A DNA stretch of 64,000 nucleotides from Smallanthus sonchifolius (GCA_023525975.1 CM042022.1:63632001-63696000); one strand, 5' to 3'. Counted from the stretch's first letter, positions 19,808 through 32,119 are shown. Made by a program: numbers and translations. The notes: generated from the letters alone by a model not told the origin.

Positions 19808-22800
19808 TTAGTTAGATTTGGAGACCCAAACCATTGTGGTCTTGGGTCGTCCATCCTTCTCAAAATAAACTACTTCTGTCAACTCACAGTCATGATGACT
19901 GTTCAAAATTGGTGAATCTTTGGATGAATTTGGAACAGGAGATTGAGAACCTTTAACTTTCTTGTTCCAGGATCTCTTTTGATTCTTAACCAGAACAGTA
20001 GACTTTGGCTCAACCACAGCCGGTGAACTTGTGGAAGCTTCACTTGATTGAGTCTTAGTCAGCTGTTCCAGCTTTCTCAACCTCTTATTCCTTCTTCTTC
20101 TTTGTGGCTTAGAGAGTCTAGCCACAGATTTCTCATCAGTGCGTGTACTACCAGATGTAGACACACGAGGTACAGCAGGTTGCTTTACCTTTCTTGCAAT
20201 AGATGGTTTGGCCTCAGATTTAATCTTAGGTTTTCCCATAGGTTGTACTGGTGGTTTCACCACATTCTGCTTTGGACTTTTGGGAGATGGTTTCACTGGT
20301 GGCGACCTGGGGATAACAGCAGGCTGTGAAACAACATGCCGTTTCCCTTGGTTCTTAGAAGGACAGTTCACAACAATGTGACCAACCAAGCCACAGTGAA
20401 AACAGTTCCTCTTGTCTACATAAGTTCTCTTGTAAGGCTCATTAGATCTGGCCTTAGATAACTCTCCATTATGAGCAGGAGGAGTTGGTTTATGAACAGA
20501 AGTCTGACCTTTTTCAGTTTGGTTTTTGGGGGTATAATACTTTTGCAAATTCTCTTTGTAACCAAGCCCATAATGAGCTGAAAAAGCCTCTTTCTTAACT
20601 TGGTTAATATTTTTATAACCCCCGTAAAGCATTACCTTAAGTTTATCATTTGTTTCAATGATATCAGGTCCAGTTAAAATGCAGTTATCACCATTAGTGA
20701 TAATGTTTTTGTGGACTTTCTGTTCAGTCAACAACTCCTCAGAGACTACTCCTTCAGGGCAAGTGTCAACCGACCCATCTTCAGAAGCAGTAACATACTC
20801 CTCACTAGATGTGGAGTTAGCCTTACTTGAGGATTCATCCTTTTTAGGGGAATCATCCTTATCAGAGGACTCATCTAGACAGGTGAGATCAATGTATATC
20901 AAGCTATTGACAAACTTCCCACTTATTGGTGGAGGAATGGCATTGGTACCAAGACCTATACCTTTCATTTTCCTCACTACTGATTCGTAGTGCTCCACCA
21001 CAAAGCGAGAGTTTTTCAACTTCTCATTTGTACATTTTAACTGCAGGATCTCATTTTACAGTTTGTTGATTTCATTGTTCCGTTTTTCTAACCCCCTATA
21101 CGCAATATCCAAGTGAACTTGTTGCTCACTTATTTGTAAAGAATATTCACACTTTTCCTTTTTCAACGTTTCAACAGACTCTTTAAAACATTTTTCGTTT
21201 GCTTTGTAATTATGAGCTGCCATAGATAGGGGTTCAATTTTGTATTGGAGCTTAGAAATTTCAAGCTTTAGCCCTAGACATTTAGAACAAGAAATAATAG
21301 AGAAAGGGTTAGAATCTACCTCAGATGATGAACTCTGTGCTTCTCCAATGGCCATGAGAGCAACGGCAGTGGTAGACTCCTTTTCAACAGCTACAGAAGC
21401 TTCCTTCTCCTCAGCTTCTTTTCTCTCAGCCTCCATCAGCTCCAAGATCTCAGCCATGAGACCAACCTGTGTTTGAGCAATGATGGCGTCCTCTAGATGA
21501 ACACCCCAATCAAAGTTTTCGTCATGCTGAGCTACCAGTGCATTTGACGAACCACCTTGATGTTGATTGTGGTGGCTAGTGTTGTTGTGGCCGTGGCTGT
21601 TTCCCTGGCTAGGTCTGGTGAAACCAGAGGCCGGTGCTCGGTCTTTTTGACACTCACGAGCAAAGTGTCCATAGTTCAGACACTTGTAGCATTTGGCCTT
21701 GGATTTATCAAATCCAACCTTTGCATTTGAATGTCCACCAATGAACTTTCTTCCTGTTCTGTTCAGGAAACGCTTGGCCCTCCTCAAAAGCATGGCCATA
21801 TTCCATTGAATATCCATGTCCTCAATATCATCAGGATCCACTTGGTTAAAGTCTTCTTCAATAGTTTCGGGATCCGTTAGCTTGCCGCCTATGAAATTCT
21901 CATACGCAAGCATACATGATGAAAACAATGCTACATGATCTTCAGCTATTTTGACTATTGCAGAATGGTTAGCTGAAGACGTAGCTGGAGGATTTCTTGA
22001 GGTGTGTTGTTGATTAGTTCCCAACCCTGATCCGGATGCATAACAAGCATGACCACCACACCCATTTGAGTGGTCTTCTTCATTGGAGTGTCCAGTAAAG
22101 AGGGCAAATCCAGAGCCCGATGATTTTGAAGTGGAAGTCGTCCCATGATACATGGAAGGGTCCTGTATCTGAGGTCTTCCCGAGCTCTCCTTCTTCATAA
22201 GATTCATGTTATGAGCTTGAATCTTACCAATAGCCTCATCTACTGTTAACTCATAGAATTTAGGATTTTCCCTCATCAGGGTTGTATACATCTCAAACTT
22301 TGGTGGCAAAGCATCAAGAAATTTTTCCACCAGTTCTTCATCGGGATATTTCAGTTCAAAAGCTTTCAACTCCGTTTGTAAATGATAGAATCTAGAGATG
22401 AGATCATCTAATGATTAATTTTCCATGAAATTGAAGCATTCATACTGCTTCCGGAGAAGATCCCGCTTACTCTTCTTAATGTCACCGTTCCCCTCAAATC
22501 TTTTCTGAAGTGCTTTCCAAAGATCCTTGGAGGTGTCATAGCCTCAGAAACTGTGAAACAATTCCCGAGTTAATGACATAGTGATTGAGCCAAGAGCCTT
22601 CTTTTCCCGATCATAAGCTTTCTTTTGTTCTTCATCAAGCTTAGAGATGGGCTTTGGCACCTCTTCATCAAGATAGATGTGTGTGGGATGCTTATATCTC
22701 TCAAGGATTGGTATCCATAATGATGAGTCGGTGTATGAAATGTAGTGCTCAAAACGTGCCTTCCAATTGGAATAATCGTTTACATTTAATAGTTTAGGCG

Positions 22801-22867
22801 GTTTCTGAGGTGTACCGATCTCATTATCATAATTTAACATGTTTCCAAGATTCTGAAGGTTCGACAT
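19808..22867 (-). pseudogene. CopA gag
   Basis: This copia gag of about 1,020 codons starts at ATG 22867 (MSNLQNLGNML), matching CopC. Order: UBN2/DUF4219-like capsid region (KPPKLLNVNDYSNWKARFEHYI), first zinc knuckle CYKCLNYGHFAREC, coiled-coil region (KRNNEINKLQNE-like), Ser/Asp-rich stretch, second knuckle CFHCGLVGHIVVNC, and a basic Lys/Pro-rich tail to WVSKSN and stop. Three single-codon stops break it (22544-22546, 22415-22417 and 21056-21058), all without loss of frame, so decay is mild. The gag product forms the particle and binds RNA. Confidence 0.85.
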
Positions 22868-22910
22868 AGTGAATTACTTGGTCAAAAATCAGAAAAATCA
22901 GACACTGTTG

Positions 22911-23135
22911 CGCACTTGGTTTTGGCCTTGCGCACTTGAGAAATGGTCTTGCGTAGTTAAGACTTACTCTTGCGTACTTGTTAAGTACGCATGAGGAAAT
23001 ATTAAGTACGCAGGATATATCTTAAGTTCGCACAAGTTCAGTCTTGCGCACTTGTAAGTACGCAGGAGATAACTCTTGCGTAGTTAGTATGTACGCAGAA
23101 AACTGTACTTTTTACCAAAAATGGTAAGTACGCAG
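22911..23135. repeat. Palindrome array in CopA leader
   Basis: Six or more complete and half palindromes of the CTTGCGTACTT-N3-AAGTGCGCAAG type lie between PBS and gag. They are more degenerate than in the LTR. The rest of the leader (23136-23441) shows no gene. Confidence 0.8.
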
Positions 23136-23441
23136 GACACCTTTTCAGCAACTCTCACCAACCTTTTCCGGTCACCTGAAAATCGCCAGAGATAGTGAAA
23201 AGTAGGCTGATGATCAATGCAATCTAGCCAAAGGATCAGAAACAAGTTTCTAATCAACCTTTGATGCTCAAAACACAAAAATACACAACAAAAATCGGTT
23301 TTTGAGAGATTTTTGCTTCTAAAAAAGTGCTCAAGAGCTACCCCTTTTTTATCACAAAAATCAACAAAAATACCTCCTTTTGCTTGTAAAACTCAGTAAA
23401 ACATCTCCAAACTCACTTACAACACTCGAATTCAAGAGCAA

Positions 23442-23454
23442 TGCTCTGATACCA
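23442..23454 (-). other. CopA primer-binding site (tRNA-iMet)
   Basis: The sense sequence TGGTATCAGAGCA lies two bases inside the 5' LTR end at 23457. Confidence 0.93.
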
Positions 23455-23703
23455 CTTGTAGGTCCCTTCGTGTGTGTCGGATCGTCACATGCAAGTGGTC
23501 TACTAGTCAAACCGGGTTGCTGAATACCCGTGACTAGGTGGAGAGTCTTACTAAACAAAGTAAACCAAACACGAGAGTCACAATAAACGTTCTTTGTATT
23601 ATAAACACTCGACGGTTACAGAGAGAATACAAGCTGCGTACTTAGCAGAACTGAGTTCGTCTAAACAAATGTTCCTGCGTACTTAGCTTCTGTGAACCTA
23701 TCC

Positions 23704-23711
23704 TATTTATA
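23704..23711 (-). promoter_or_regulatory. CopA LTR TATA box
   Basis: The sense sequence CTGTATAAATAGG is a strong plant TATA box, 11 bp downstream of the palindrome array at 23723-23844. Confidence 0.8.
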
Positions 23712-23722
23712 CAGACATGATG

Positions 23723-23844
23723 CCTGCGCACTTAGCAAGTGCGCAGGACCAATTGCTCTTGCGTACTTAACAAGTACGCATGGGTCTTCTTGCGTACTTG
23801 CTAAGTACGCAGGAGCTTTCTCCTGCGCACTTGTAAGTGCGCAA
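23723..23844. repeat. Palindrome array upstream of CopA LTR TATA
   Basis: Four palindromes (23723-23747 onward to 23844) of the CTTGCGTACTT-N3-AAGTACGCAAG family lie where enhancer elements sit in plant LTRs. More half-sites occur in the transcribed part (23635-23690). Confidence 0.85.
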
Positions 23845-23999
23845 AACACTTAACAGAAACACAACATACATTATGTAAAAGTAAATACAACTCGATAAAC
23901 TATTAAATAATGACTCATAAATACAAAGACAAATTACAGACATTAGACATACTAACTAAGACTCTATCCAGAGTGTTGTCATAGGAAAGTGCATCAACA

Positions 24000-24148
24000 A
24001 TTATTTACAAAGCATATAACATAAATATTTATTACTTATGAATTTGAAGTAGGTAATTAAGGTTCTTCATAAATGCGATTCACCAAAATAATGAACTTAC
24101 ATTGCCGGAAAAGTTAAAATAAAAGCGGGAAATTTCCTGGAGATTACA
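24000..24148 (-). repeat. GypD 3' LTR fragment
   Basis: The 149 bp match 31621-31769 with three differences. The sense start is TGTAATCTCCAGG. It is truncated at the CopA insertion point. Confidence 0.9.
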
Positions 24149-24162
24149 TTCTCCCCTACTTT
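24149..24162 (-). other. GypD polypurine tract
   Basis: The sense sequence AAAGTAGGGGAGAA lies directly before the 3' LTR. Confidence 0.75.
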
Positions 24163-24215
24163 AGAAAATTTCGTCCCGAAATTGATTAGGAAGAGAGTCC
24201 TGGAAACAGATGTGG

Positions 24216-27200
24216 TTATTTGGATTTCATTTGATCCTCACGTTCCCAAGTGAACTCAGGGACACATTTGGATTCCCACCGAACCTTAACAATTGGAATG
24301 CGACTTTGCTTGAGTTGCTTAACTTCTCAGTCCATTATCTCCACGGGCTTCTCCACGGGCTTCTCCACGGGCTTCTCCACGAAGTGCATTGTTTCGTCAA
24401 TGTGAACCTCGTCAAGTGGTATGTGGAGATTCTCTTCAGCTAAGCATTTCTTTAGGTTTGAGACATGAAATGTTGAATGAACGTTACTGAGTCCCTCAGG
24501 TAGATCCAATTTGTAGGCTACCTTCCCAATCCGCTCGAGGATTTTAAAAGGACCTACGAATCTTGGAGCAAGTTTCCCTTTCTTTCCAAAACGAACTACA
24601 CCTTTCCAAGGGGATACCTTGAGAAGAACCAAATCGTCAACTTGAAATTCTAAGGGTTTTCGACGTTTGTCAGCATAGCTCTTTTGCCGACTTCTTGCTA
24701 CCAGAAGGTTGTCTCGGATTAAGTGATTTGTGATTCACCAATTTCAGTCCAACAGATAGGAGTTCGGCACTTCCGACCATAAAGTGCTTCAAAATGAGCC
24801 ATGCTAATGCTCGTGTGATAACTGTTGTTGTACGAGAACTCGATTAGGGGTAGATGTAAATCCCAATTTCCCTTGAAGTCAATGACACTGGCTCTAAGCA
24901 TGTCTTCGAGAGTTTGAATCGTTCGCTCAGATTGACCATCAGTTTGCGGGTGATAAGCAGTACTAAGATTTAGTTGAGTGCCCAAAGCCGATTGCAGGGA
25001 TTGCCAGAAGCGAGAGGTGAATCGTCCATCACGATTAGAAATAATATTGAGAGGTACACCGTGACGACTAACGATATCATCAATTTAGATTCGAGCTAGT
25101 TTCTCCACTCGATAGTTTTCACGTATGGGTATGAAATGAGCAGATTTTGTCAGACGGTCGATGATTACCCAAATGCTATCATGACCACGAGATGTGTGTG
25201 GGAGTTTGGTTATAAAGTCCATGGCAATACACTCCCATTTCTATATGGGAATCTCGGGTTGTTCAAGTAAACCAGATGGACGCTGGTTCTCGGCTTTAAC
25301 CTTCAAACAAGTAAGGCATTTGGACACATAGAGGGCAATGTCCTTCTTCATACCAGGCCACCGGTATTGGGTACGGAGATCCATGTACATTTTGTCTGCA
25401 CCAGGATGCACAGAATAACGCGTTTTGTGAGCCTCGTTCATGATAAAGGTATGAAGGTTGTCACGGTCCAGAATCCAGATACGATTTAGAAAGTAAATTA
25501 ACCCATTGGATTTGGTTTGAAGTTGGAGTTCAGAACCACATGACATTTCGTCGTACATGTTTCCTTCAGTGACAGAAAGATGTTGTGCTTCTAGGATGCA
25601 AGTTTGAATATCATTTTGGATTCGAATGCTATGGATCTTGATAGGTTCCTTACGGCTAAGAGCATCGGCCACGACATTCGCCTTACCCGGATGATAACGA
25701 ATATTGCAGTCGTAGTCGTTTAGGAGTTCAACCCAACGCCTTTGCCTCATGTTGAGTTCCTTTTGGCTGAAGATATACTGGAGATTCTTATGATCAGTGT
25801 AAACCTCACATTTGGTACCATAGAGGTAATGTATCCAAATTTTAAGAGCAAATACGACCGCATCCAACTCAAGATCGTGCGTCGTATAATTCTTCTCATG
25901 GATTTTGAGTTGTCGAGACGCATAAGAAATCACTTTGCCTCGCTGCATTAGTACACAACCAAGGCCTAAGTGGGAAGCGTCACAGTAAATGACAATGTCT
26001 TCGGTTCCATCGGGAAGAGTCAGGATAGGAGCCTCACACAGTTTCTGTTTTAGGGTTTGAAAGGCTTTCTCTTGTTTTGGTCCCCACTCGTAGGGTTTTC
26101 CTTTGTGAGTTAAGGCTGTGAGGGGTACCGCGATCTTTGAAAAGTTTGCTATGAAACGACGAGAATAGCCCGCTAAACCTAGAAATGAGCGGACTTCGGT
26201 AGGGGTCTTTGGAGCTTGCCAGTTCTTTACCGCCTCAATCTTAGCGGGATCTACGTGAATACCCTTCTCGTTGACTATGTGTCCCAAGAATTGGACTTCC
26301 TTTAGCCAAAATTCACATTTGGAGAACTTAGCGTATAATTGCTCCTTCTTCAATAGGTCCAAAACCAAACGCAAGTGTTCCTCATGTTTCGCTTTTGATT
26401 TTGAATAGATAAGAATGTCGTCAATGAAGACGATTACAAACTTGTCCAAGTACGGCTTACACACGCGGTTTATAAGATCCATGAATACCGCGGGTGCATT
26501 GGTTAGTCCGAATGGCATAACCATGAACTCGTAATGACCATATCTTGTACGAAAGGCTGTCTTGGGGATATCGGATTCGAGCACTCGTAACTGGTGATAA
26601 CCAGAACGAAGATCGATATTAGAGAAATAAGTCGAGCCTTGAAGCTGATCGAACAAATCGTCAATCCTAGGAAGTGGATAACGGTTCTTCACGGTAAGCT
26701 TGTTAAGTTCCCGATAGTCGATGCACATCTGAAAAGAACCATCCTTCTTCTTGACGAATAGAACAGGTGCTCCCCAAGGGGAAACGCTAGGACGAATGAA
26801 TCCTTTGTCAGAAAGTTCTCGGAGTTGACTTGAAAGTTCCTGCATCTCTGGTGGTGCAAGACGATAAGGTGACTTGGCCACGGGGTTTGATCCTGGCACT
26901 AAGTCAATACGTAATTCGACTTGGCGTATAAGAGGAAGACCAGGTAAGTCTTCGGGGAAAACTCCAGGGAAGTCTTTGATTACAGGAATGTCTTGGAGAC
27001 TCTTATCTTTGCCTTTTCATTCCACGATATGGGCCAAGAATGCTACACATTTCTTCCGTAAATACTTCTGTGCTGTAGTGCAAGACATAAGCTTGAGTCC
27101 CTTTGACGGTTTCTCACCATAAACGTTCAAAACTTCACCCGAGTCAAGAGGGATACGGATATACTTGTCAAAACAGACGACTTCAGCATGGTGCTTGGTC

Positions 27201-27642
27201 AGCCAGTCCATGCCTACTATGATGTCGAAACCTCCGAGAGCCATGGGAATAAGATTGATTGAAAAGTCATGATCGCTCAAGGTTAAGGTACAATCTCTAA
27301 TAATGGTGTCACATGAAACAGAATAACCATCCGCTACTAAAATATCAAAGGGTTTGTCTAACTTAGCTCGACTCATAGCAAGTTGTGGTTCAAATGCAAA
27401 GGACACGAAACTCTTATCGGGACCAGTATCGAACATGATAGAAGCATATTGCTGATTAATTGGAAACGTACCGTTCACCACATCGTTGTTGGCTTTATCC
27501 TCGTTGGCATTGATGTTAAAGGCACGTCCACGAGCTACCGGGTTTGCATTCCCCTGATTCACATTCCCTCGGTTCATATTCCCTTGGTTTATGTTTCCTT
27601 GAACCATGTTGCCCTGGTTTAGATTTGCTTGGTTCACAATGA
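24216..27642 (-). pseudogene. GypD pol: protease to chromodomain, broken
   Basis: It is homologous to GypB pol along its whole length. It has an Asn/Gln/Gly-rich repeat linker (NQGNMNQ type), protease motif DTGPDKSF (Ala to Pro after DTG), RT with FIDDILIYSK, RNase H YCDASHLGLGC, the integrase zinc site and part of the core (HPQTDGQSERT), then a C-terminal domain VKVRWES...PEFTWERED. Lesions: stops at 27016-27018, 25238-25240 (Trp to stop), near 25084 and near 24325, and a deletion of about 40 bp near 24720. Near the end a 12-bp unit is repeated three times (24340-24380), giving an EKPV repeat absent from GypB and GypE. Confidence 0.88.
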
Positions 27643-28717
27643 CTAGCCTAGGGCAACGGTTCCTAAAGTGATTAGGGTCACCACACTCGTAACAAGCGCG
27701 ACCTTAGGCGATAGCATCAGGAACAGGAACAGGAGCAGCAGGTTGGTAGACTTGATTAGTTGGTGGAATACGACAGGTGTTAGCCTAATGTCCATAACGT
27801 CCACAAGTAGTGCACAGACGACATTGTGCGTGAGCAGGGTGGTGGAGTTTGCAGGTATTACAAAGTGGTGAAGTCCCCGCATATTGTTTCTTGGTGGGGT
27901 TGAAGGCAGTAGGGGCCACTTGGGCTAAAGGAGTAGCGGGTGTGATAATGGCAAAATTTTTGCCCTTCCTTTTTCTGTTATTGAAGGAAGACTCAGACTT
28001 GGTCTCCTTTGGGGGTTCAGTGGTGGTTTTCTCAAAAGTCTTCTTGGCACCCTTTTTAGATAGAGTCCCTGCCTTAACATGATTGTCTCACAGGGTTGCT
28101 GCAAGATGGATGGCTTCTTCGAGAATGGCTGGGTTACTACCCAAAACAGTGTCCTGAATCTGTATGGGCAGACCATTGATGTACTTCTCAATGGCTCGCG
28201 AGAGAGGAGTGACCATATGGGGCACCAGTAGGCTAAGCTCATGAAAACGGGTGGTGTAGGCAAGGCTTTCACCACTGTCTTGTTTGAGATCCCAGAACTC
28301 AGCTTCTAGTTTCTTGACTTCATTACGGGGGCAAAACTCATTTGTCATGAGTGTCTTGACATCCGCCCAAGGCAAGGCTAGTGCAACCTCAATCCCACGG
28401 TTTCGTTTTTCTCCATTCCACCATGTGAGTGCCCTCTTCTGGAAGACACTAGTAGCATAGCGAACCTTTAGGTTCTCAGGGCAGTCCACATTGATGAAAG
28501 TCCCCTCAATGCTTTCAAACCACTGGAGCAGTCCAGTAGCTCCTTCGTTCCCGTAAAACTTGGTGGGGTTGCAGGAGTTGAAGTGTTTGAATGTACACAC
28601 GGGATTTCTCGGTGTAGCATTCTGGTTCAGCTGATTGACCATGGTCGGTAGGATTGTAGCCATTTGCTGAATGATCCTATCGGTGCGGTTGTTCCTACGC
28701 TCATGACGGGGAGGCAT
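27643..28717 (-). pseudogene. GypD gag
   Basis: Start MPPRHERRNN at 28717. The capsid core is as in GypB (FKHFNSCNPTKFYG, RALTWWNGEKRNRG, FWDLKQDSGESLAYTTRFHEL). A TGA at 28088-28090 replaces a sense codon kept in GypB. Two zinc knuckles, CTTCGRYGH and CYECGDPNHFRNRC, can be followed in the frame beyond but with stops near 27786 and 27704. It has no Asn/Gly-rich N-terminal linker, so the protein is shorter than in GypB. Confidence 0.85.
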
Positions 28718-28911
28718 TCTACGAATGGGTGAATAAAAAGTTCATAAGGTGTGAATCATGTATAAGAGTTTGCAATTTAATCATGAGATGTTAGCTAAAA
28801 CATGGATGGTACCCTAATGGGCATATAGACTTATCAAGGTACTTTAAGTCTTTCTAATGTTTGAGAAGTCATGCGTTAGCCTATAAGTGGACACTCATCC
28901 CAAGAATTCCC

Positions 28912-28965
28912 AGGAAAGCATACCTGGTCCATCGGTTGATTTGGATTTATACGAAATGCTTTCCT
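28912..28965. other. Conserved leader hairpin, GypD
   Basis: The same 10-bp arms AGGAAAGCAT and ATGCTTTCCT are present as in GypB, with a partly different loop. The surrounding leader (28718-29310) is otherwise AT-rich and empty. Confidence 0.65.
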
Positions 28966-29310
28966 AGATAGAACTTCTAGAATACAGGCATCCACCCTTC
29001 CGGATTGCACAAGTTCTCATTCATTAGTTAGAACTTACATACCTTTGACGAGAGTTTCATTCGGATCAGACTATTAAGTCTAAATGTAAGTTTCATGTAG
29101 TTCAAGTAGTTCCAAATAGTTTCATGTGGACCCTTGAATATTGTAGTTCATGTAGTCACATCAAGAAATCAGAAGTAGGTAAATGTAGGTAAGTATGCAT
29201 AGTAAGTATAGAGTGGAGTTCCTAACAAAAGACACGAGTTAAACTCATGTTTGGGACTCCTAGGTTATAGTCTAGGTCATGTGTCTAATAACCTAATTCC
29301 CTATAACCAT

Positions 29311-29323
29311 GGCTCTGATACCA
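29311..29323 (-). other. GypD primer-binding site (tRNA-iMet)
   Basis: The sense sequence TGGTATCAGAGCC lies three bases inside the LTR end at 29327. Confidence 0.93.
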
Positions 29324-29326
29324 ATC

Positions 29327-31769
29327 TGTCACACCCCAGCCGATGGATTAAACGCCGGGGCTGACGCGGTTGTTCATAAGCACATGATCATCTATTAAAT
29401 ATGATAATATTTATTATTCAAATTAAAAGCATCCGTTACATAGGAAAATGAAACGTTCAAAACATAATTTAAATTAAACTAGGTCCAAGTCCTAGGTGAG
29501 CAAGTCGTCCTCAAACAGGTGCACCTGAAACATGTAAGTAACTGTCAACTACAAGTAGTTGGTGAGATACACAGGTTTTGACACCAAAGAGTTAGTATAG
29601 ATTACAATTCAATATGTTCAACGCATGTCTAAAGCATATATGTGAGAACATACAAGGTTCCAAGTGTACAATTCAAGCCTGATAATAGAAAACTAGATAC
29701 GCAATCCCACTGATTGCCATTTTAAAAAGGGAGCAAGCGGATACTCCAAGTTATAGTTGATACCCAACAAAACCCGTCAAGGTCTTGTGGTAAGTTATAG
29801 TTTCAGTTTCCCATATAAATGATCATGTTAGGTACTAACTTAGGCTTGGGCTGCAAGTTAATGAATGTACCGGCATGAAACACATGCAATGGTCACCAAG
29901 TAGTTCAAATATAAAGCATAAAGATCAAGCACAAGATATATTGAATTGTTTAAATAGATAAAGTTGATAACATTTTTCACCCCAAAAGCAAAAACAGTAA
30001 AAAAGGGCTATGTAAACTCACCTTGCAATGAGTAGCTTGGATGTCACACAAGTATATTGCACAAATGTTCTAGCTAATCACAAGGTTAACCTATGCTTGA
30101 TGGAACATATATATCAATGATTTATACAACTGAAATAGAGAATCCTATTGTGCGAGGAGATTGATGTGAGTGTCCTCATTTTAATAATAAAATAATTATT
30201 TGAGTTGCAAATAATATTTTATGTAAATCTTTGATAAATATTTGTATTGTAATAAGTGAAAGAATTAATAACGATGTTGTTTGTTTGTAATAATTATATA
30301 AACATATGAATAAATAATTAGGTTTCTTTTGTTTGTAAATAAATACACAAATAAATAAATGACTAGTTTTCTTTTATTTGTAATTGCATAAATTAATAGA
30401 TAGATAGATGAATAAATAAATGAGTAATAATTAGTTGAGTAATTAAATAATTTACTACATAAATAAATGAATGAAACCTTTCATTTGATTTATGAAAAAC
30501 AAGTGTTAAAAATAATGATTTAATTAGTTGGTAATTAAACCAAAATTTAAAGTATAATAATGTTTTAATTAATTAATAATTAAACCATAATTAATTATTA
30601 ATTAAAAGTATAAAATTGAGTTTTAAATGTTCTCATATAATAAAAATAAATTATATAAAAGTTTGTATAAATATTTATAAAGAAATGAGTTTATAATCAT
30701 AATCATAATTAGTTGAAAGTGGTTGTTGTACACTAGAATGGTTATCATTCCAGAGTAGTACCTCCAACAGAAAAGTTTCCAGGAAAGAGTTGGTTGGATC
30801 AGAACCCCGTCTTTTCCTAGCCAGAACTTTAATGTTTGCCAGATAACTACATACTGGTTTGAAATTTACTCTATTTGCATACTTAACCAAGTTTAGTTTG
30901 TGTTTGAAAAGTATATGGGCTAAAGTGAAAATATAAGTTTATGTAAAGATAGAAATTGAATATTAAATAATTTAACTTGAAAATAAGAATTTTTAGTAAA
31001 AACATAATTTTTGAAATTGAAAGGAGTAAGAATGATCAACCAAGCTTTTAAATAAAAGTTTGACACAATTTTAATTAAAATAGGGCTTTTGATCTTGGAT
31101 AGGTCTATGATTATAACATAAACATGTTAGGGATCATCGATCTAGCTAGTTATGAGAGATTTTTAAAGAAAAAGTATGAACAAGCAAGAATATAAGAAGA
31201 ACTTACTTATGAATATGGAAACGACTTTGAATCTTGAGAGAGGGATTATAACTTGATATGGTGTGAGAATGAGGGAAGAATGAGGGTCTATTTATAGGGT
31301 AGTATCATTGGCTTATTTATAAAATTTAATTTGTTATAGGGATTAAGATTGCAAAATATGAAAAATAGTTTTTAATTTCATAACATATTTCAACTTAAGT
31401 GCTCATAAATTTTATGTTCATGACTTCATTTCATCATAATTCATATTTAATATGTTTATAGATATAATTATATATTTATTTGTTTTATTTACCTTTAGTA
31501 ATTTAAAAATACTAGCAATGTTATATTTTCATAATAAATTGTTTATATCATGTGTGTATATATATAGTTTTAGAAATGACTTAGTATGTACCTATATATT
31601 TATGGAATAGGATGGTGACAATTATTTATAAAGCATATAACATAAATATTTATTACTTATGAATTTGAAGTAGGTAATTAAGGTTCTTCATAAATGCGAT
31701 TCACCAAAATAATGAACTTACATTGCAGGAAAAGTTAAAATAAAAGCGTGAAATTTCCTGGAGATTACA
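29327..31769 (-). repeat. GypD 5' LTR
   Basis: The 2443-bp LTR starts on the sense strand with TGTAATCTCC and ends GGGTGTGACA. It is only distantly similar to the GypB LTR and lacks the CpG palindromes. It keeps the conserved internal block (CTTTTGGGGTG) and splice-like signals: donors CATAA/GTAAGTTC (31206) and CAAG/GTGAGTTTAC (30021), acceptor TTACATGTTTCAG (29526-29525). The AT-rich core (30170-30660) shows no gene. Confidence 0.92.
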
Positions 31770-32119
31770 CATTCAAGATCATTGAAAGGATTGGAAAAGT
31801 GGCTTACAAACTCGAGTTACCTCCATCACTTGGTAACGTGCATCCTACATTTCATGTGTCTAACATGAAGAAATGCCTTGCTGATGAAAATCTTCACATA
31901 CCTCTTGACGACGTGCACATTGACGAAACGATGCACTTTGTTGAGAGACCGGTAGAAATCATGGATCGTGAAATCAAACAGCTCAAGCGAAGTCGTATTC
32001 CTATTGTCAAAGTTCGTTGGGAATCTAAGCGTGGGCCTGAATTTACATGGGAACGAGAGGACCAAATGAAGCTCAAGTACCCCCATCTTTTTACTGATGT
32101 CGTTGCTTCCTCTAGCTAA
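31770..32119 (+). pseudogene. GypE pol, C-terminal end with chromodomain
   Basis: About 116 codons match the end of GypB pol: the integrase C-terminal region (KIIERIGKVAYKLELPPSLG, HVSNMKKCLADENLHIPLDD) and a chromodomain with VKVRWESKRGPEFTWERED, ending DVVASSS and stop. Codons before 31770, including an apparent ATG at 31748, belong to GypD LTR. The surviving part is intact, but the gene is cut by GypD. Confidence 0.9.

Larger units (their letters stand above)
1..23999 (-). mobile_element. CopA: Ty1/copia Sirevirus-like element, 3' end outside window
   Basis: Reading on the minus strand the order is 5' LTR (23457-23999), PBS, leader with palindromes, gag, pol, a 2.9 kb spacer and ORF3. The 3' LTR lies left of the window. 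The element is inserted in the 3' LTR of GypD: the 23999/24000 junction passes from a terminal CA straight into sequence matching the intact GypD LTR near 31621. GypB (9036-19335) is nested in its integrase region. About 13.7 kb of CopA itself is visible. It is the same family as CopC, and has several stop codons and frameshifts. Confidence 0.93.
23457..23999 (-). repeat. CopA 5' LTR
   Basis: The 543-bp LTR begins on the sense strand with TGTTGATGCAC and ends GGACCTACA. It carries a palindrome array, a TATA box and a pyrimidine-rich transcribed part. Right of it lies GypD LTR sequence; the 5-bp target copy there should be ATTAT (24000-24004), and its partner is outside the window. Confidence 0.9.
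24000..31769 (-). mobile_element. GypD: Ty3/gypsy chromovirus, 3' LTR split by CopA
   Basis: It has a 5' LTR at 29327-31769, PBS, leader, gag, pol, PPT and the first 149 bp of the 3' LTR (24000-24148). The rest of the 3' LTR lies beyond CopA, outside the window. It is inserted in GypE pol, where the right flank CATTC continues GypE codons. The visible LTR pair differs at 3 of 149 positions, so it is older than GypB. Stops and deletions break the genes. Confidence 0.92.

Noticed and set aside
29327..31769. tRNA or other small RNA genes in AT-rich LTR
   Set aside because: The only tRNA-like matches in the window are the 13-base primer sites; I found no cloverleaf.
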